In this document: positions 1 to 9,036 of the stretch, piece by piece | Layout: each line of letters starts with the position of its first letter | Position numbering within the stretch: the first letter of the stretch is position 1 | Notes under the pieces: generated by a model | What the model was told of the DNA's origin: nothing | What the model saw: only the letters and a program-made list of their open reading frames with translations | Database searches by the model: none | NCBI RefSeq assembly: GCF_009861505.1 | Contig: NZ_WTFT01000012.1 | Span: forward strand, 237,043-301,042 | DNA: 64,000 bases | From: Pseudomonas izuensis | GTDB lineage: Bacteria; Pseudomonadota; Gammaproteobacteria; Pseudomonadales; Pseudomonadaceae | Reading direction: 5' to 3' | Position numbers and translations under genes: made by a program

Positions 1-76
1 CGGTCAGGTACAACGCCAGTTTCAAGTCGTCGGCGCCGACCACGGCGGAGAGGGGGAAATGCGGGGTGTCGGTCAT
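1..76 (-). CDS. Magnesium-chelatase-type ATPase subunit (ChlI/BchI-like), 5' end only
   Basis: Only the first 25 codons are in the window; the gene runs off the left edge. The reading starts MTDTPHFPLSAVVGADDLK, which resembles the N-terminus of AAA+ chelatase ATPases of the ChlI/BchI family, just before their first ATP-binding motif. It lies downstream of cobN on the same strand with a REP doublet between. In pseudomonads such subunits sit beside cobN and are thought to serve as ATPase partners for cobalt or magnesium chelation. The substrate cannot be decided from this fragment. The call rests on the short N-terminal match and the neighbourhood. Confidence 0.7.
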   Translation of the reverse strand, partial: MTDTPHFPLSAVVGADDLKLALYLT

Positions 77-120
77 TATCAAATCTCGGTCATGGTCGGT
101 GATCTCACAAACACCGTCAT

Positions 121-210
121 CCCTGTAGGAGCGAGCCTGCTCGCGATGGTGTGTCAGCTACATTAATGTCAACTGACACACCATCGCGAGCAGGCTCACT
201 CCTACAGGGG
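121..210. repeat. REP doublet 1
   Basis: Two REP palindromes in head-out inverted orientation, CCTGTAGGAGCGAGCC... and ...CATCGCGAGCAGGCTCACTCC, separated by a spacer containing TTAATGTCAACTGACA. One arm position is mismatched (CTCAC against CTCGC). It fills the gap between cobN and the ChlI-like gene. Confidence 0.9.
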
Positions 211-221
211 TTCGTGGTGTT

Positions 222-3200
222 TCAGGTGTCTTCTTCTATATCCAGCAGCAAATTTTCCAAGGCCTCGCGATACTCCCCCGGCTCTTTCCACATCCCCCGC
301 TGTTGCGCCTCGAGCATCCGCTCGGTCATGTCGCGCAAGGCATGGGGGTTGTGCTCGCGCACGAAATCCCGGGTGCCCGGGTCGAGCAAATAGGCATCGG
401 CCAGCAACGCGTACTGATGATCGTCGATCAACCGGGTGGTCGCGTCGAAGGCGAACAGGTTGTCGACCGTCGCCGCCATTTCGAACGCACCTTTATAGCC
501 GTGGCGCTTGACGCCTTCGAGCCATTTCGGATTGGCCGCCCGGGAGCGGATGACCCGATTCAGTTCTTCCTTCAGCGTGCGGATCTTCGGCAAGTCAGGC
601 TGGCTGTGATCGCCGTGATAACTCGCCGCTGCTTCGCCGCGCAGGCTTTCCACGGCAGCGAGCATGCCACCCTGGAATTGGTAATAGTCATTGGAATCGA
701 GCAGGTCGTGTTCGCGGTTGTCCTGGTTTTGCAGCACCGCTTGCACCTGGCTCAATCGCCGGGCGAACGGTTCACGGGCCACCGTACCTTCGTCGGAACC
801 GCCATAGGCATAACCACCCCAGTTCAGGTAAACCTCGGCCAGATCCTCGCGGCTCTGCCACAGGCGAGCATCGATGGCACCCTGTACCCCCGCGCCATAG
901 GCACCGGGTTTGGCGCCGAAAATGCGCCAACCGGCCTGACGCCGCGCGGTTTCTTCGTCGAGCCCCGATTGCAGCAAGACTTCACGTTCGGCACGCACCT
1001 TGGCCGCCAATGGATTGAGATCGTCTGGCTCATCCAGCGCGGCGACCGCCTGGACAGCGGCGTCGAACAAGCGGATCAGGTTGGCGAAGGCATCGCGGAA
1101 GAAACCCGAGACCCGCAAGGTGACGTCCACTCGCGGCCGGTCAAGCAGGCTCAGCGGCAGAATTTCAAAGTCATCGACCCGTTGACTGCCGGTGGCCCAC
1201 ACCGGGCGTACGCCCATCAGCGCCATGGCCTGGGCGATGTCATCGCCGCCGGTGCGCATGGTCGCCGTGCCCCACACCGACAGGCCGAGCTGACGCAGAT
1301 GATCGCCGTGGTCTTGCAGGTGGCGCTCGAGAATCAGGTTGGCCGACTGGAACCCGATGCGCCAGGCCGTGGTGGTGGGCAGGTTGCGCACGTCCACCGA
1401 ATAGAAGTTGCGCCCGGTGGGCAGCACATCCAGACGACCGCGACTCGGTGCGCCGCTGGGACCGGCCGGAACGAAACGACCGTCGAGGGCATCGAGCAAG
1501 CCGCGCATTTCTGCCGGGCCGCAAGCGTCCAGCCTTGGCGCGACCACTTCGCGCAGGTTGTCGAGGATGGCGCTCACCTCAGACCAACCCGCTTCCTGTG
1601 GGAGCTGGCTTGCCAGCGATGGAGTGTCAGTCGAGATCAATGCAACTGACACACCATCGCCAGCAAGCCGGCTCCTACAGGGGTCGGCTAATGCCTGTGA
1701 GATCAGTTGTGCGGCGAACAATTCGAGGCGTTCGCGGGTGTCGCCGGTAGTACGCCAGAGTTCGTCACTGATCGACAGCAATGCTTCGGGTCGAGGCCCG
1801 GTCCAGGGCTCGGCCAATGCACAATCCAGCGGATCAAACCCCAGTTCGAAGGCCTTGGCCAACGCCCGCAGCAGACTCGATTGCGCCCCACGGCCATCGC
1901 CCCGGGGAATGCGCAGCAGCGCGAGCAAGGTATCGATGCGTAATCGACCGGTCGGTGACTCGCCGAACACGTGCAAGCCGTCGCGGATCTGCGACTCTTT
2001 CAGGTCGCACAGGTACGTATCCAGCCGTGGCAGCCAGATCGCCGCATCGGCGTCGCTGTCGAGCTGTTCGTCCAGTTGCAGTTCGCAGTCGATGTGCGTG
2101 TCGCGCACCAGTTGCAGGATGTCCCGTTGCAATTCACGGGCACGACGCGGATCGAGCAGTTGCGCTTCGTAATACTCGTCGGCCAGCAGTTCGAGGTTGC
2201 GTAATGGACCGTAGGTTTCGGCGCGCGTCAGGGGTGGCATCAAGTGGTCGATGATCACTGCCTGGGTGCGACGCTTGGCCTGGGCGCCCTCGCCCGGATC
2301 ATTGACGATGAACGGATAGATGTTCGGCAACGGCCCGAGCAGCGCGTCCGGCCAGCAACTTTCCGACAGCCCGACGCCTTTGCCCGGCAGCCATTCGAGA
2401 TTGCCGTGCTTGCCGACGTGGATGACCCCGTGGGCGCCGTAGGTGTTGCGCAGCCAGAAATAAAACGCCAGGTAACCGTGGGGCGGAACAAGATCCGGGT
2501 CGTGATACACCGCGCTCGGATCGACCTGATAACCCCGCGCCGGTTGAATGCCGACGAAGGTCAGGCCGAAACGCAGGCCGGCGATCATCAATCGTCCGCC
2601 TCGGCACATCGGATCGTTTTCCGGCGGCCCCCAACGCTCCAGCACCGCCGCGCGGTTGGCTTCGGGCAGTGCATTGAACATCACCAGATAGTCGTCCATG
2701 GCCAGGCTTTGCTGGCAAGGGCGCTGGTCGATTGTGTCAAGATCGTTGCTGACGCCGCCGAGCAATTGCTGGATCAAATCGGTGCCGCTCTCCGGCAAAT
2801 CGGCCGGTAGCGGATACCCTTCTTGATGAAGCGCACGCAGAATATTCAGCGCAGCGGCCGGAGTATCCAGGCCCACGCCATTGCCGATGCGACCATCACG
2901 GGTCGGGTAGTTGGCGAGGATCAGCGCCACCCGCTTTTCAGAGTTGTGCAGGCGCGCCAGATCGATCCAGCGTCGTGCCAATTCCGCGACAAAGTCCATG
3001 CGTTCCGGTTGTGGTCGGTAGCAGACCACATCGGACTGACTGCGCTCGCTGCGCCAGGCCAGGTCCTTGAAGCTGATCGGCCGGCTGATGATCCGCCCGT
3101 CCAGTTCCGGCAGCGCGATGTGCATCGCCAGGTCACGGGGCCCGAGACCCTGCTCGCTGGCGCGCCAACCCGGTTCGTTGTCCTGGGCGCAGATTGCCTG

Positions 3201-4064
3201 AATCACCGGGATATTGCGGCGAAACGGCCGCAGATGCGGCGCTTCGGGGCTCGATTGCGCGAATCCGGTGGTGTTCAGAATCACCCCCGCCTCGACTTCA
3301 TCCAGCCAGTCCTCGACCACCGACAGGCAGCCGGGTTCTTTCAGACTGGCCAGCGCAATCGGCAACGGGTTCAGCCCCGCCACCTGCAAACGCTGGCAGA
3401 AAACATCGATGAATCCGGTGTTCGCCGCCTGCAGGTGCGAGCGGTAGAACAGCACCGCCGCTACCGGCTGACCGGCCTGCCAGTCAGCCTGCCAATCCTT
3501 CAGGGTCGCGGGGCTTTTTCGTGGGTGGTAGACCGCCGTGCGCGGCAGGATTTGTGGCTCGGCCCAGGCGTAATCACGGCCCAGCCAACGGTTGGCCAGA
3601 CAGCGAAACAGGTCCAGCGCATTGGCCATGCCGCCCTGGCGCAGGAAGTGCCAGAGCCGGTCGCGATCCTCGGGAGTCACGGTACTCAGGTCGCTGAGCT
3701 CCGGGTCCGGACGATCATCGCCCGGCACCAGGATCAGTTGCACGCCACGTTGCGACAACTCAACCAGGCGCTCGACACCATAGCGCCAATAAGCGATGCC
3801 GCCATGCAGCGAGATCAATATGACCTTGGCATGGCGCAGCACCTCATCGACGTACAGATCGACCGAAGCGTGATTCTGCACCTGCATCGGATTGGCCAGG
3901 CGCACGCTCGGGTAATCGTCGGGCAACTGCTGCGCCGCTTCGGCGAGCAGCGCCAGGCTGGAATCGCCGCTGCACAGGATCACCAGCTCGGCGGGGGTTT
4001 GTCCAAGGTCGGCAATGTTGTCATCCGACACGAATCCGCCGGGCTGGGTCCTGAGCAGGTGCAT
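222..4064 (-). CDS. cobN: Cobaltochelatase large subunit CobN
   Basis: A 1280-aa CobN/BchH-family protein, the large subunit that binds hydrogenobyrinic acid a,c-diamide and inserts Co2+ in the aerobic cobalamin pathway. The family core is plain: HVGKHGNLEWLPGKG near residues 548-564 and NDPGEGAQAKRR shortly after. The C-terminus (FDATTRLIDD, REHNPHALRDM, RGMWKEP) is also typical. The gene starts 3 bases after the cobW stop, so the two are probably co-transcribed from the cobW riboswitch. Oddity: residues about 795-824 are encoded by a complete REP doublet (1595-1682) read through in frame. It adds about 29 residues (CRSRLAGDGVSV...) between otherwise normal flanks (ISQALAD and GWSEVSAIL). 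No frameshift or stop results, so the protein is probably functional with a surface loop. Confidence 0.95.
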   Translation of the reverse strand: MHLLRTQPGGFVSDDNIADLGQTPAELVILCSGDSSLALLAEAAQQLPDDYPSVRLANPMQVQNHASVDLYVDEVLRHAKVILISLHGGIAYWRYGVERLVELSQRGVQLILVPGDDRPDPELSDLSTVTPEDRDRLWHFLRQGGMANALDLFRCLANRWLGRDYAWAEPQILPRTAVYHPRKSPATLKDWQADWQAGQPVAAVLFYRSHLQAANTGFIDVFCQRLQVAGLNPLPIALASLKEPGCLSVVEDWLDEVEAGVILNTTGFAQSSPEAPHLRPFRRNIPVIQAICAQDNEPGWRASEQGLGPRDLAMHIALPELDGRIISRPISFKDLAWRSERSQSDVVCYRPQPERMDFVAELARRWIDLARLHNSEKRVALILANYPTRDGRIGNGVGLDTPAAALNILRALHQEGYPLPADLPESGTDLIQQLLGGVSNDLDTIDQRPCQQSLAMDDYLVMFNALPEANRAAVLERWGPPENDPMCRGGRLMIAGLRFGLTFVGIQPARGYQVDPSAVYHDPDLVPPHGYLAFYFWLRNTYGAHGVIHVGKHGNLEWLPGKGVGLSESCWPDALLGPLPNIYPFIVNDPGEGAQAKRRTQAVIIDHLMPPLTRAETYGPLRNLELLADEYYEAQLLDPRRARELQRDILQLVRDTHIDCELQLDEQLDSDADAAIWLPRLDTYLCDLKESQIRDGLHVFGESPTGRLRIDTLLALLRIPRGDGRGAQSSLLRALAKAFELGFDPLDCALAEPWTGPRPEALLSISDELWRTTGDTRERLELFAAQLISQALADPCRSRLAGDGVSVALISTDTPSLASQLPQEAGWSEVSAILDNLREVVAPRLDACGPAEMRGLLDALDGRFVPAGPSGAPSRGRLDVLPTGRNFYSVDVRNLPTTTAWRIGFQSANLILERHLQDHGDHLRQLGLSVWGTATMRTGGDDIAQAMALMGVRPVWATGSQRVDDFEILPLSLLDRPRVDVTLRVSGFFRDAFANLIRLFDAAVQAVAALDEPDDLNPLAAKVRAEREVLLQSGLDEETARRQAGWRIFGAKPGAYGAGVQGAIDARLWQSREDLAEVYLNWGGYAYGGSDEGTVAREPFARRLSQVQAVLQNQDNREHDLLDSNDYYQFQGGMLAAVESLRGEAAASYHGDHSQPDLPKIRTLKEELNRVIRSRAANPKWLEGVKRHGYKGAFEMAATVDNLFAFDATTRLIDDHQYALLADAYLLDPGTRDFVREHNPHALRDMTERMLEAQQRGMWKEPGEYREALENLLLDIEEDT
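1595..1682. repeat. REP doublet 2, inside cobN
   Basis: A complete inverted pair of REPs with GCTGGCTTGCCAGC/GCCGGCTTGCTGGC-type arms. The outer ends read CCTGTGGG and CCTACAGG, and the spacer contains ATCAATGCAACTGACACA, which resembles the spacers of intergenic copies in this window. It lies wholly inside the cobN reading frame and is translated without a stop. Confidence 0.9.
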
Positions 4065-4067
4065 GGA

Positions 4068-5129
4068 TTACACGCTGAGCGCGGCGCGCAATTGCGCTTC
4101 GAGTGCGGCAGCGTCCAGCTCCTGGCCGATCAACACCAGACGCGTAGTGCGCGCTTCTTCGGCGCCCCACTGACGGTCGAAGTGCTTGTCGAAACGGGTG
4201 CCCACGCCCTGGATCAGCAGGCGCATCGGTTTGTTCGGGATCGCCGCGAAACCTTTGACCCGCAGGATGCCGTGCTGGACCACCAGTTGCGTCAGCGCGT
4301 CCAGCAGCAGGCTCTCGTCAGAGGCCGGCAGTTCGATGGAGATGGAATCGAACGCGTCATGATCGTGATCGTCTTCACCTTCATGGTGGTGATCGTGATG
4401 GCTGTGACGGCTGTCGATGTGTTCCTCGGAACCGGCGCCGAGGCCGATCAGCACGTCCAGTGGCAGGCGACCGTTGCTGGCTTCGATGACCTTCACCGCC
4501 GGTGGCAGCTCTTCGGCGACTTCCAGGCGCACGCGGGCCAGGTCTTCCGGGTTGATCAGGTCGGCCTTGTTGAGGATCACCAGGTCGGCGCTCGACAGTT
4601 GGTCGGCGAACAGCTCGTGCAGCGGCGACTCGTGGTCCAGGTTCGGGTCCAGTTTGCGCTGGGCATCGACTTGGTCCGGGAACGCAGCGAAAGTGCCGGC
4701 GGCCACAGCCGGGCTGTCGACCACGGTGATCACCGCGTCAACGGTGCAGGCGCTGCGGATTTCCGGCCACTGGAAGGCCTGGACCAAGGGTTTTGGCAAG
4801 GCCAGGCCCGAGGTTTCGATGAGGATGTGATCGAGATCGCCGCGCCGGGCGACCAGTTCGCGCATCACCGGGAAGAACTCTTCCTGCACGGTGCAGCACA
4901 GGCAGCCGTTGGCCAGCTCGTAGACGCGGCCGTTGGCTTCTTCTTCGGTGCAACCGATGGAACATTGCTTGAGGATTTCGCCGTCGATGCCCAGCTCGCC
5001 GAACTCGTTGACGATCACCGCGATACGGCGGCCCTGGGCGTTGTCGAGCATGTGCCGCAGCAAGGTGGTTTTGCCCGAGCCGAGGAAGCCGGTGACGATG
5101 GTGACGGGGAGTTTGGCCAGTGTTTTCAT
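4068..5129 (-). CDS. cobW: CobW-family GTPase / metal chaperone
   Basis: A 353-aa G3E-family GTPase. The P-loop GFLGSGKTT is at residues 14-22, the CxCC metal motif (GCLCC) at Cys76, Cys78 and Cys79, and the base-recognition motif reads NKAD. A histidine/aspartate-rich stretch lies at about residues 236-261 (HSHHDHHHEGEDDHDHD), as in CobW proteins that bind and deliver a divalent metal. The C-terminal CobW_C domain follows. Genes of this family next to cobN are linked to cobalt supply for the chelatase. It leads a minus-strand operon with cobN 3 bases downstream, under a cobalamin riboswitch in its long leader. Start ATG at 5129; the P-loop is at the expected distance. Confidence 0.95.
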   Translation of the reverse strand: MKTLAKLPVTIVTGFLGSGKTTLLRHMLDNAQGRRIAVIVNEFGELGIDGEILKQCSIGCTEEEANGRVYELANGCLCCTVQEEFFPVMRELVARRGDLDHILIETSGLALPKPLVQAFQWPEIRSACTVDAVITVVDSPAVAAGTFAAFPDQVDAQRKLDPNLDHESPLHELFADQLSSADLVILNKADLINPEDLARVRLEVAEELPPAVKVIEASNGRLPLDVLIGLGAGSEEHIDSRHSHHDHHHEGEDDHDHDAFDSISIELPASDESLLLDALTQLVVQHGILRVKGFAAIPNKPMRLLIQGVGTRFDKHFDRQWGAEEARTTRLVLIGQELDAAALEAQLRAALSV

Positions 5130-5239
5130 CGGATGCCCTTTGGCAAGGTGGCGGGCATACGGGACGAGAACCGACTACGCGCCTGCGCGCCGGAAGCATT
5201 CGCCACCGGATCACCCCGCCCGGTTGTAGTGAGAATCTG

Positions 5240-5425
5240 TATCGAGGCAGGTCTCCTGGCTGACGGTGTGCCAATCATCGAATTGGCATTTGCTGCGCCT
5301 TCCCGCGGGCTCAGGACCTGAGCGTGCAGTGGCGTGGCAGCGAACATCACCGTTCACAGTTGCGGGGGCAGCCGCGGCATCGACCGCGTTCCCTTCTTAG
5401 CTTCGACAAATGCCGAAGAACCTCG
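5240..5425 (-). promoter_or_regulatory. Cobalamin riboswitch upstream of cobW-cobN
   Basis: Read on the minus strand, the leader contains AAGGGAACGCGGT, then GGCTGCCCCCGCAACTGTGAACGG, with the B12-box AGCCAGGAGACCTGCC at 5261-5246. These are the conserved core elements of the class-I cobalamin aptamer in the right order. The aptamer ends about 110 nt before the cobW start, leaving room for an expression platform. High adenosylcobalamin should repress cobW and cobN. The outer boundaries are approximate. Confidence 0.93.
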
Positions 5426-5497
5426 AAAGCGCAAGGCTACGCATCGTATTGGGGCGGGTCAATGATCATGCTGAGTTCGGTGGTGGCCGGGATGCCG

Positions 5498-5564
5498 CCA
5501 TCGCGAGCAAGCTTTGCTCCCACAGGTTGTCGGTGTCCTTGTGGGAGCAAAGCTTGCTCGCGAT
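5498..5564. repeat. REP doublet 3 (inward configuration)
   Basis: CCATCGCGAGCAAGCTTTGCTCC...CACAGG, a 10-nt gap, then CCTTGTGGGAGC...GCTCGCGAT. The CACAGG/CCTTGTG ends face each other, opposite to most copies here. It lies between the two divergent cobalamin riboswitches. Confidence 0.88.
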
Positions 5565-5637
5565 CGGGGCAACTCGGTCTCAAGATGAGAACCGGTGCCA
5601 ATTGACGCCCCACCCCCGCCCATGCTCTCCTACACAC

Positions 5638-5842
5638 CTTGTTACGGGTGCCCTTCACAGGGTGAAACGGGAAACCGGTGAATCATGTGCTTTACTCTAA
5701 AGCCATGTCAGTCCGGTGCTGCCCCCGCAACGGTAAGCGAGCGAAGCGTCAGATCCACTGTGCCGACGTGGCATGGGAAGGTGATGCTTGAAGGTCAAGG
5801 CAGTTGCCTGCGCCCCTCGTGAGCCCGGAGACCGGCCCGCAA
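5638..5842 (+). promoter_or_regulatory. Cobalamin riboswitch upstream of cbtB-cbtA-cobE
   Basis: The plus strand has ACGGGTGCCCTTCACAGGG, AACGGGAAACCGGTGAATC, CCGGTGCTGCCCCCGCAACGG and the B12-box variant AGCCCGGAGACCGGCC at 5822-5837, all in order. This is a second cobalamin aptamer pointing away from the cobW copy. About 130 nt separate the box from the cbtB start. Expected effect: repression of the CbtAB cobalt transporter and downstream cob genes when B12 is abundant. Confidence 0.93.
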
Positions 5843-5975
5843 CACGAAGTGATCAAACTTCACTGAATGACAAACCCGCGGTGGGCGGGCGCTGTTCGAA
5901 TCGCTGCGCGCCCGTTCGTGCAGTGACTCTGCATGCGCTTTTTATTCCCCCGCTGACAGAACAGAGGGAAACGCC

Positions 5976-6170
5976 ATGTCGATCATCAGCAGCACCGGCC
6001 ACACAGCCTCCTCCAGCACGACTTCCACCCTTGCCCAACGCATCACTGCCGCCGTCTGCGCGTCGATCCTCGGTGCATGCCTTGTGTATTTCGCCGGTTT
6101 CTCGCACATCGAAGCGGTCCACAACGCCGCCCACGATACCCGTCACAGCTCCGCGTTCCCGTGCCATTGA
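5976..6170 (+). CDS. cbtB: Cobalt transporter subunit CbtB
   Basis: A 64-aa protein with one central membrane span (about residues 22-44, ITAAVCASILGACLVYFAGF) and a histidine-rich tail, HNAAHDTRHSSAFPCH. That tail is the hallmark of CbtB and presumably captures the metal. It pairs with CbtA immediately downstream and sits behind a cobalamin riboswitch, the usual setting of this predicted B12-regulated cobalt importer. Confidence 0.93.
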   Translation: MSIISSTGHTASSSTTSTLAQRITAAVCASILGACLVYFAGFSHIEAVHNAAHDTRHSSAFPCH

Positions 6171-6181
6171 GACCTGCCGAC

Positions 6182-6886
6182 ATGATCAAGCGTATTGCGC
6201 AAACTGCAGGGTTCACCGGCTTGCTGGCCGCCCTGTTGCTGACGCTGTTGCAAAGTTTCTGGGTCGCCCCGCTGATTTTGCAGGCTGAAACCTACGAAAA
6301 AGCCGAGCCAGCGGTCGTGGAAGTTCATGAACATGCCGCCGGCGTCGCCGCCCATACCCACGATGCCGAGGCCTGGGAGCCGGAAGATGGCTGGCAGCGC
6401 GTGCTGTCGACCACGGGCGGCAATCTGGTCGTAGCCGTTGGCTTCGCCCTGATGCTCGCCGGTCTCTACACCCTGCGCGCGCCAACCAAAACCTCCCAGG
6501 GTCTGCTCTGGGGCCTGGCCGGTTACGCCACCTTCGTACTGGCGCCGACCCTCGGCCTGCCACCGGAATTGCCGGGCACCGCTGCCGCCGACCTGGCACA
6601 ACGGCAAATCTGGTGGATCGGTACGGCCGCCTCCACCGCTGTCGGTATCGCGCTGATCGTGTTCAGCCGCCACTGGCTGATGAAAGTCCTCGGCGCGGCG
6701 ATCCTTGCCGTTCCTCATGTGATTGGCGCACCGCAACCGGAAGTGCACTCGATGCTCGCCCCGGAAGCCCTCGAAGCCCAATTCAAAATCGCTTCGCAGC
6801 TGACCAACATGGGGTTCTGGCTGGCCCTGGGCCTGATCAGCGCCTGGTTGTTCCGCCGCAAAAGCGATGGCCAATACCACGCATGA
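6182..6886 (+). CDS. cbtA: Cobalt transporter subunit CbtA
   Basis: A 234-aa membrane protein with about five to six hydrophobic spans (first MIKRIAQTAGFTGLLAALLL). A histidine-containing loop, EVHEHAAGVAAHTHDAE, follows the first span and may bind metal. This is the CbtA family, partner of CbtB. The frame is open upstream of 6182, but this ATG lies 11 bases after the cbtB stop and begins the conserved N-terminus. Its stop overlaps the cobE start (ATGA), so translation is probably coupled. Confidence 0.92.
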   Translation: MIKRIAQTAGFTGLLAALLLTLLQSFWVAPLILQAETYEKAEPAVVEVHEHAAGVAAHTHDAEAWEPEDGWQRVLSTTGGNLVVAVGFALMLAGLYTLRAPTKTSQGLLWGLAGYATFVLAPTLGLPPELPGTAAADLAQRQIWWIGTAASTAVGIALIVFSRHWLMKVLGAAILAVPHVIGAPQPEVHSMLAPEALEAQFKIASQLTNMGFWLALGLISAWLFRRKSDGQYHA

Positions 6887-7296
6887 CTGATGCAAGCACA
6901 GCGCCGACCCTGGTGGTCGGCCTGGGCTGCCAGCGAGGCTGCCCCGTCAGCACGCTGCGGGCGCTGCTCGATCAGGCATTACAGGCCAACCAGATCGAAC
7001 TCCATCAGATCAAGGCACTGGCCAGCATCGACTTGAAACGCGACGAACCGGCCCTGATCGAACTGGCCGAGCAGCTTGGCTTGCAAATGATGTATTTCAG
7101 CAGCGAACAATTGGCGGTTTATCAACCGCAGCTTAGCCACCATTCGCAGATCGCCTTCGAACGCACCGGTTGCTACGGCGTGGCGGAAAGTGCCGCGCTG
7201 GCCCTCGCCGAACAACTGGCCAATACCCCTGCCAAACTGCTGATCCCGCGACAAAAATATGCCCAGGCGACTCTGGCATTGGCCGGCGCCGCGTAA
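6883..7296 (+). CDS. cobE: Cobalamin biosynthesis protein CobE (CbiG C-terminal-like)
   Basis: A 137-aa protein beginning MTDASTAPTLVVGLGCQRGCP, with ERTGCYGVAESAALALAE and LIPRQKYAQATLALA. This is the CobE/CbiG_C fold found as a separate protein in aerobic B12 producers; its exact step is not settled. The start overlaps the cbtA stop by 4 bases. A longer upstream frame exists but runs inside cbtA, so ATG 6883 is preferred. Confidence 0.9.
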   Translation: MTDASTAPTLVVGLGCQRGCPVSTLRALLDQALQANQIELHQIKALASIDLKRDEPALIELAEQLGLQMMYFSSEQLAVYQPQLSHHSQIAFERTGCYGVAESAALALAEQLANTPAKLLIPRQKYAQATLALAGAA

Positions 7297-7390
7297 AATC
7301 CACGATAATCCCCGCCTTCGATCATGAGCAATCTTCATCTGAAGCTTGCCTGGCCCTCTTTACTGACCCTCTTTTTCACAGGAACTGACG

Positions 7391-8137
7391 ATGACCGTCT
7401 ATTTCATTGGCGCAGGTCCCGGCGACCCGGAACTGATCACCGTAAAGGGCCAGCGGCTGATTCGCAGTTGCCCGGTGATCATCTATGCCGGCTCGCTGGT
7501 GCCCACTGCGGTACTGGAAGGCCATTGCGCCGAACAGGTGGTCAATAGCGCCGAATTGCATCTGGAACAGATCATCGAACTGATCAAAAACGCCCATGCC
7601 AACGGCCAGGACGTGGCCCGCGTCCATTCTGGCGATCCGAGCCTGTATGGCGCCATCGGCGAACAGATTCGCCACCTGCGTGAACTCGGTATTCCTTTCG
7701 AAATCATTCCCGGCGTGACCGCGACGGCAGCGTGCGCGGCGCTACTGGGCGCAGAGCTGACGTTGCCGGATGTGTCACAAAGCGTGATCCTGACCCGCTA
7801 CGCCGACAAAACCGCCATGCCGGCGGGCGAAGAGCTGGGCAGCCTGGCGCAACATGGGGCAACCATGGCGATTCATTTGGGGGTCAATCATCTGGAGAAG
7901 ATCCTGGCCGAACTGCTGCCACATTACGGCGCGGATTGTCCGATTGCGGTGATACACCGGGCGACATGGCCGGATCAGGATTGGGTGGTGGGGACGCTTG
8001 AGGACATTGCCGGGAAGGTTGCCGCCAAGGGGTTTCGACGTACGGCGTTGATTCTGGTGGGTCGGGTGTTGGGTAGCGAAGTGTTTGGAGAGTCATCGCT
8101 GTATCGCGCAGGGCATGCGCATTTGTATCGCCCATAG
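7391..8137 (+). CDS. cobM: Precorrin-4 C11-methyltransferase
   Basis: A 248-aa SAM-dependent uroporphyrinogen/precorrin methylase. GAGPGDPELIT at residues 7-17 is the SAM-binding loop. VHSGDPSLYGAIGEQ and IIPGVTATAACAALLGAELTLP are the further family motifs, and LPDVSQSVILTR is characteristic of CobM/CbiF. It methylates C-11 of precorrin-4. It lies 94 bases after cobE and may share its transcript. A short GACGATG context with upstream GGAACTGAC supports this start. Confidence 0.95.
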   Translation: MTVYFIGAGPGDPELITVKGQRLIRSCPVIIYAGSLVPTAVLEGHCAEQVVNSAELHLEQIIELIKNAHANGQDVARVHSGDPSLYGAIGEQIRHLRELGIPFEIIPGVTATAACAALLGAELTLPDVSQSVILTRYADKTAMPAGEELGSLAQHGATMAIHLGVNHLEKILAELLPHYGADCPIAVIHRATWPDQDWVVGTLEDIAGKVAAKGFRRTALILVGRVLGSEVFGESSLYRAGHAHLYRP

Positions 8138-8144
8138 GGCCCCA

Positions 8145-8188
8145 ATCGCTGGCAAGCCAGCTCCTGTAGGAGCTGGCTTGCCAGCGAT
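8145..8188. repeat. REP doublet 4, collapsed into one perfect hairpin
   Basis: ATCGCTGGCAAGCCAGCTCC, loop TGTA, and the exact complement: a 20-bp perfect stem. The two inward-facing REPs overlap on CTCCTGTAGGAG. It begins 8 nt after the cobM stop and precedes a terminator. Confidence 0.85.
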
Positions 8189-8210
8189 GGCGTCACTGAA
8201 TTTCACGCAT

Positions 8211-8241
8211 AAAAAAACGGCGCTCACGGGGCGCCGTTTTT
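8211..8241. terminator. Bidirectional intrinsic terminator between cobM and nfuA
   Basis: A-tract, ACGGCGC stem, short loop, GCGCCGT stem, T-tract. The A- and T-runs on both sides let it work for cobM (plus) and nfuA (minus), which converge here. Confidence 0.88.
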
Positions 8242-8260
8242 CATGTTTGCAGCGAACACC

Positions 8261-8902
<642 letters not shown>

Positions 8903-8936
8903 CTAGTATTTTCGTCGGGAAAGATTCCGCTGGCCC

Positions 8937-9032
8937 CCTGTAGGAGCAAAGCTTGCTCGCGATGACGGCGGCACATTCAGCCTCAATGTTTGCAGGCATT
9001 CCGCCATCGCGAGCAAGCTTTGCTCCTACAGG
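8937..9032. repeat. REP doublet 5
   Basis: Outward pair with GCAAAGCTTGCTCGC arms, CCTGTAGG and CCTACAGG ends; spacer TCAGCCTCAATGTTTGCAGGCA. It ends 5 bases from the cti stop codon. Confidence 0.9.
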
Positions 9033-9036
9033 TTGA

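Noticed and set aside
2823..5321. Long plus-strand open frame (832 codons) opposite cobN and cobW
   Set aside because: No recognisable domains, and both sense genes are strongly conserved families. Long antisense frames are expected from the GC-rich third codon positions here.
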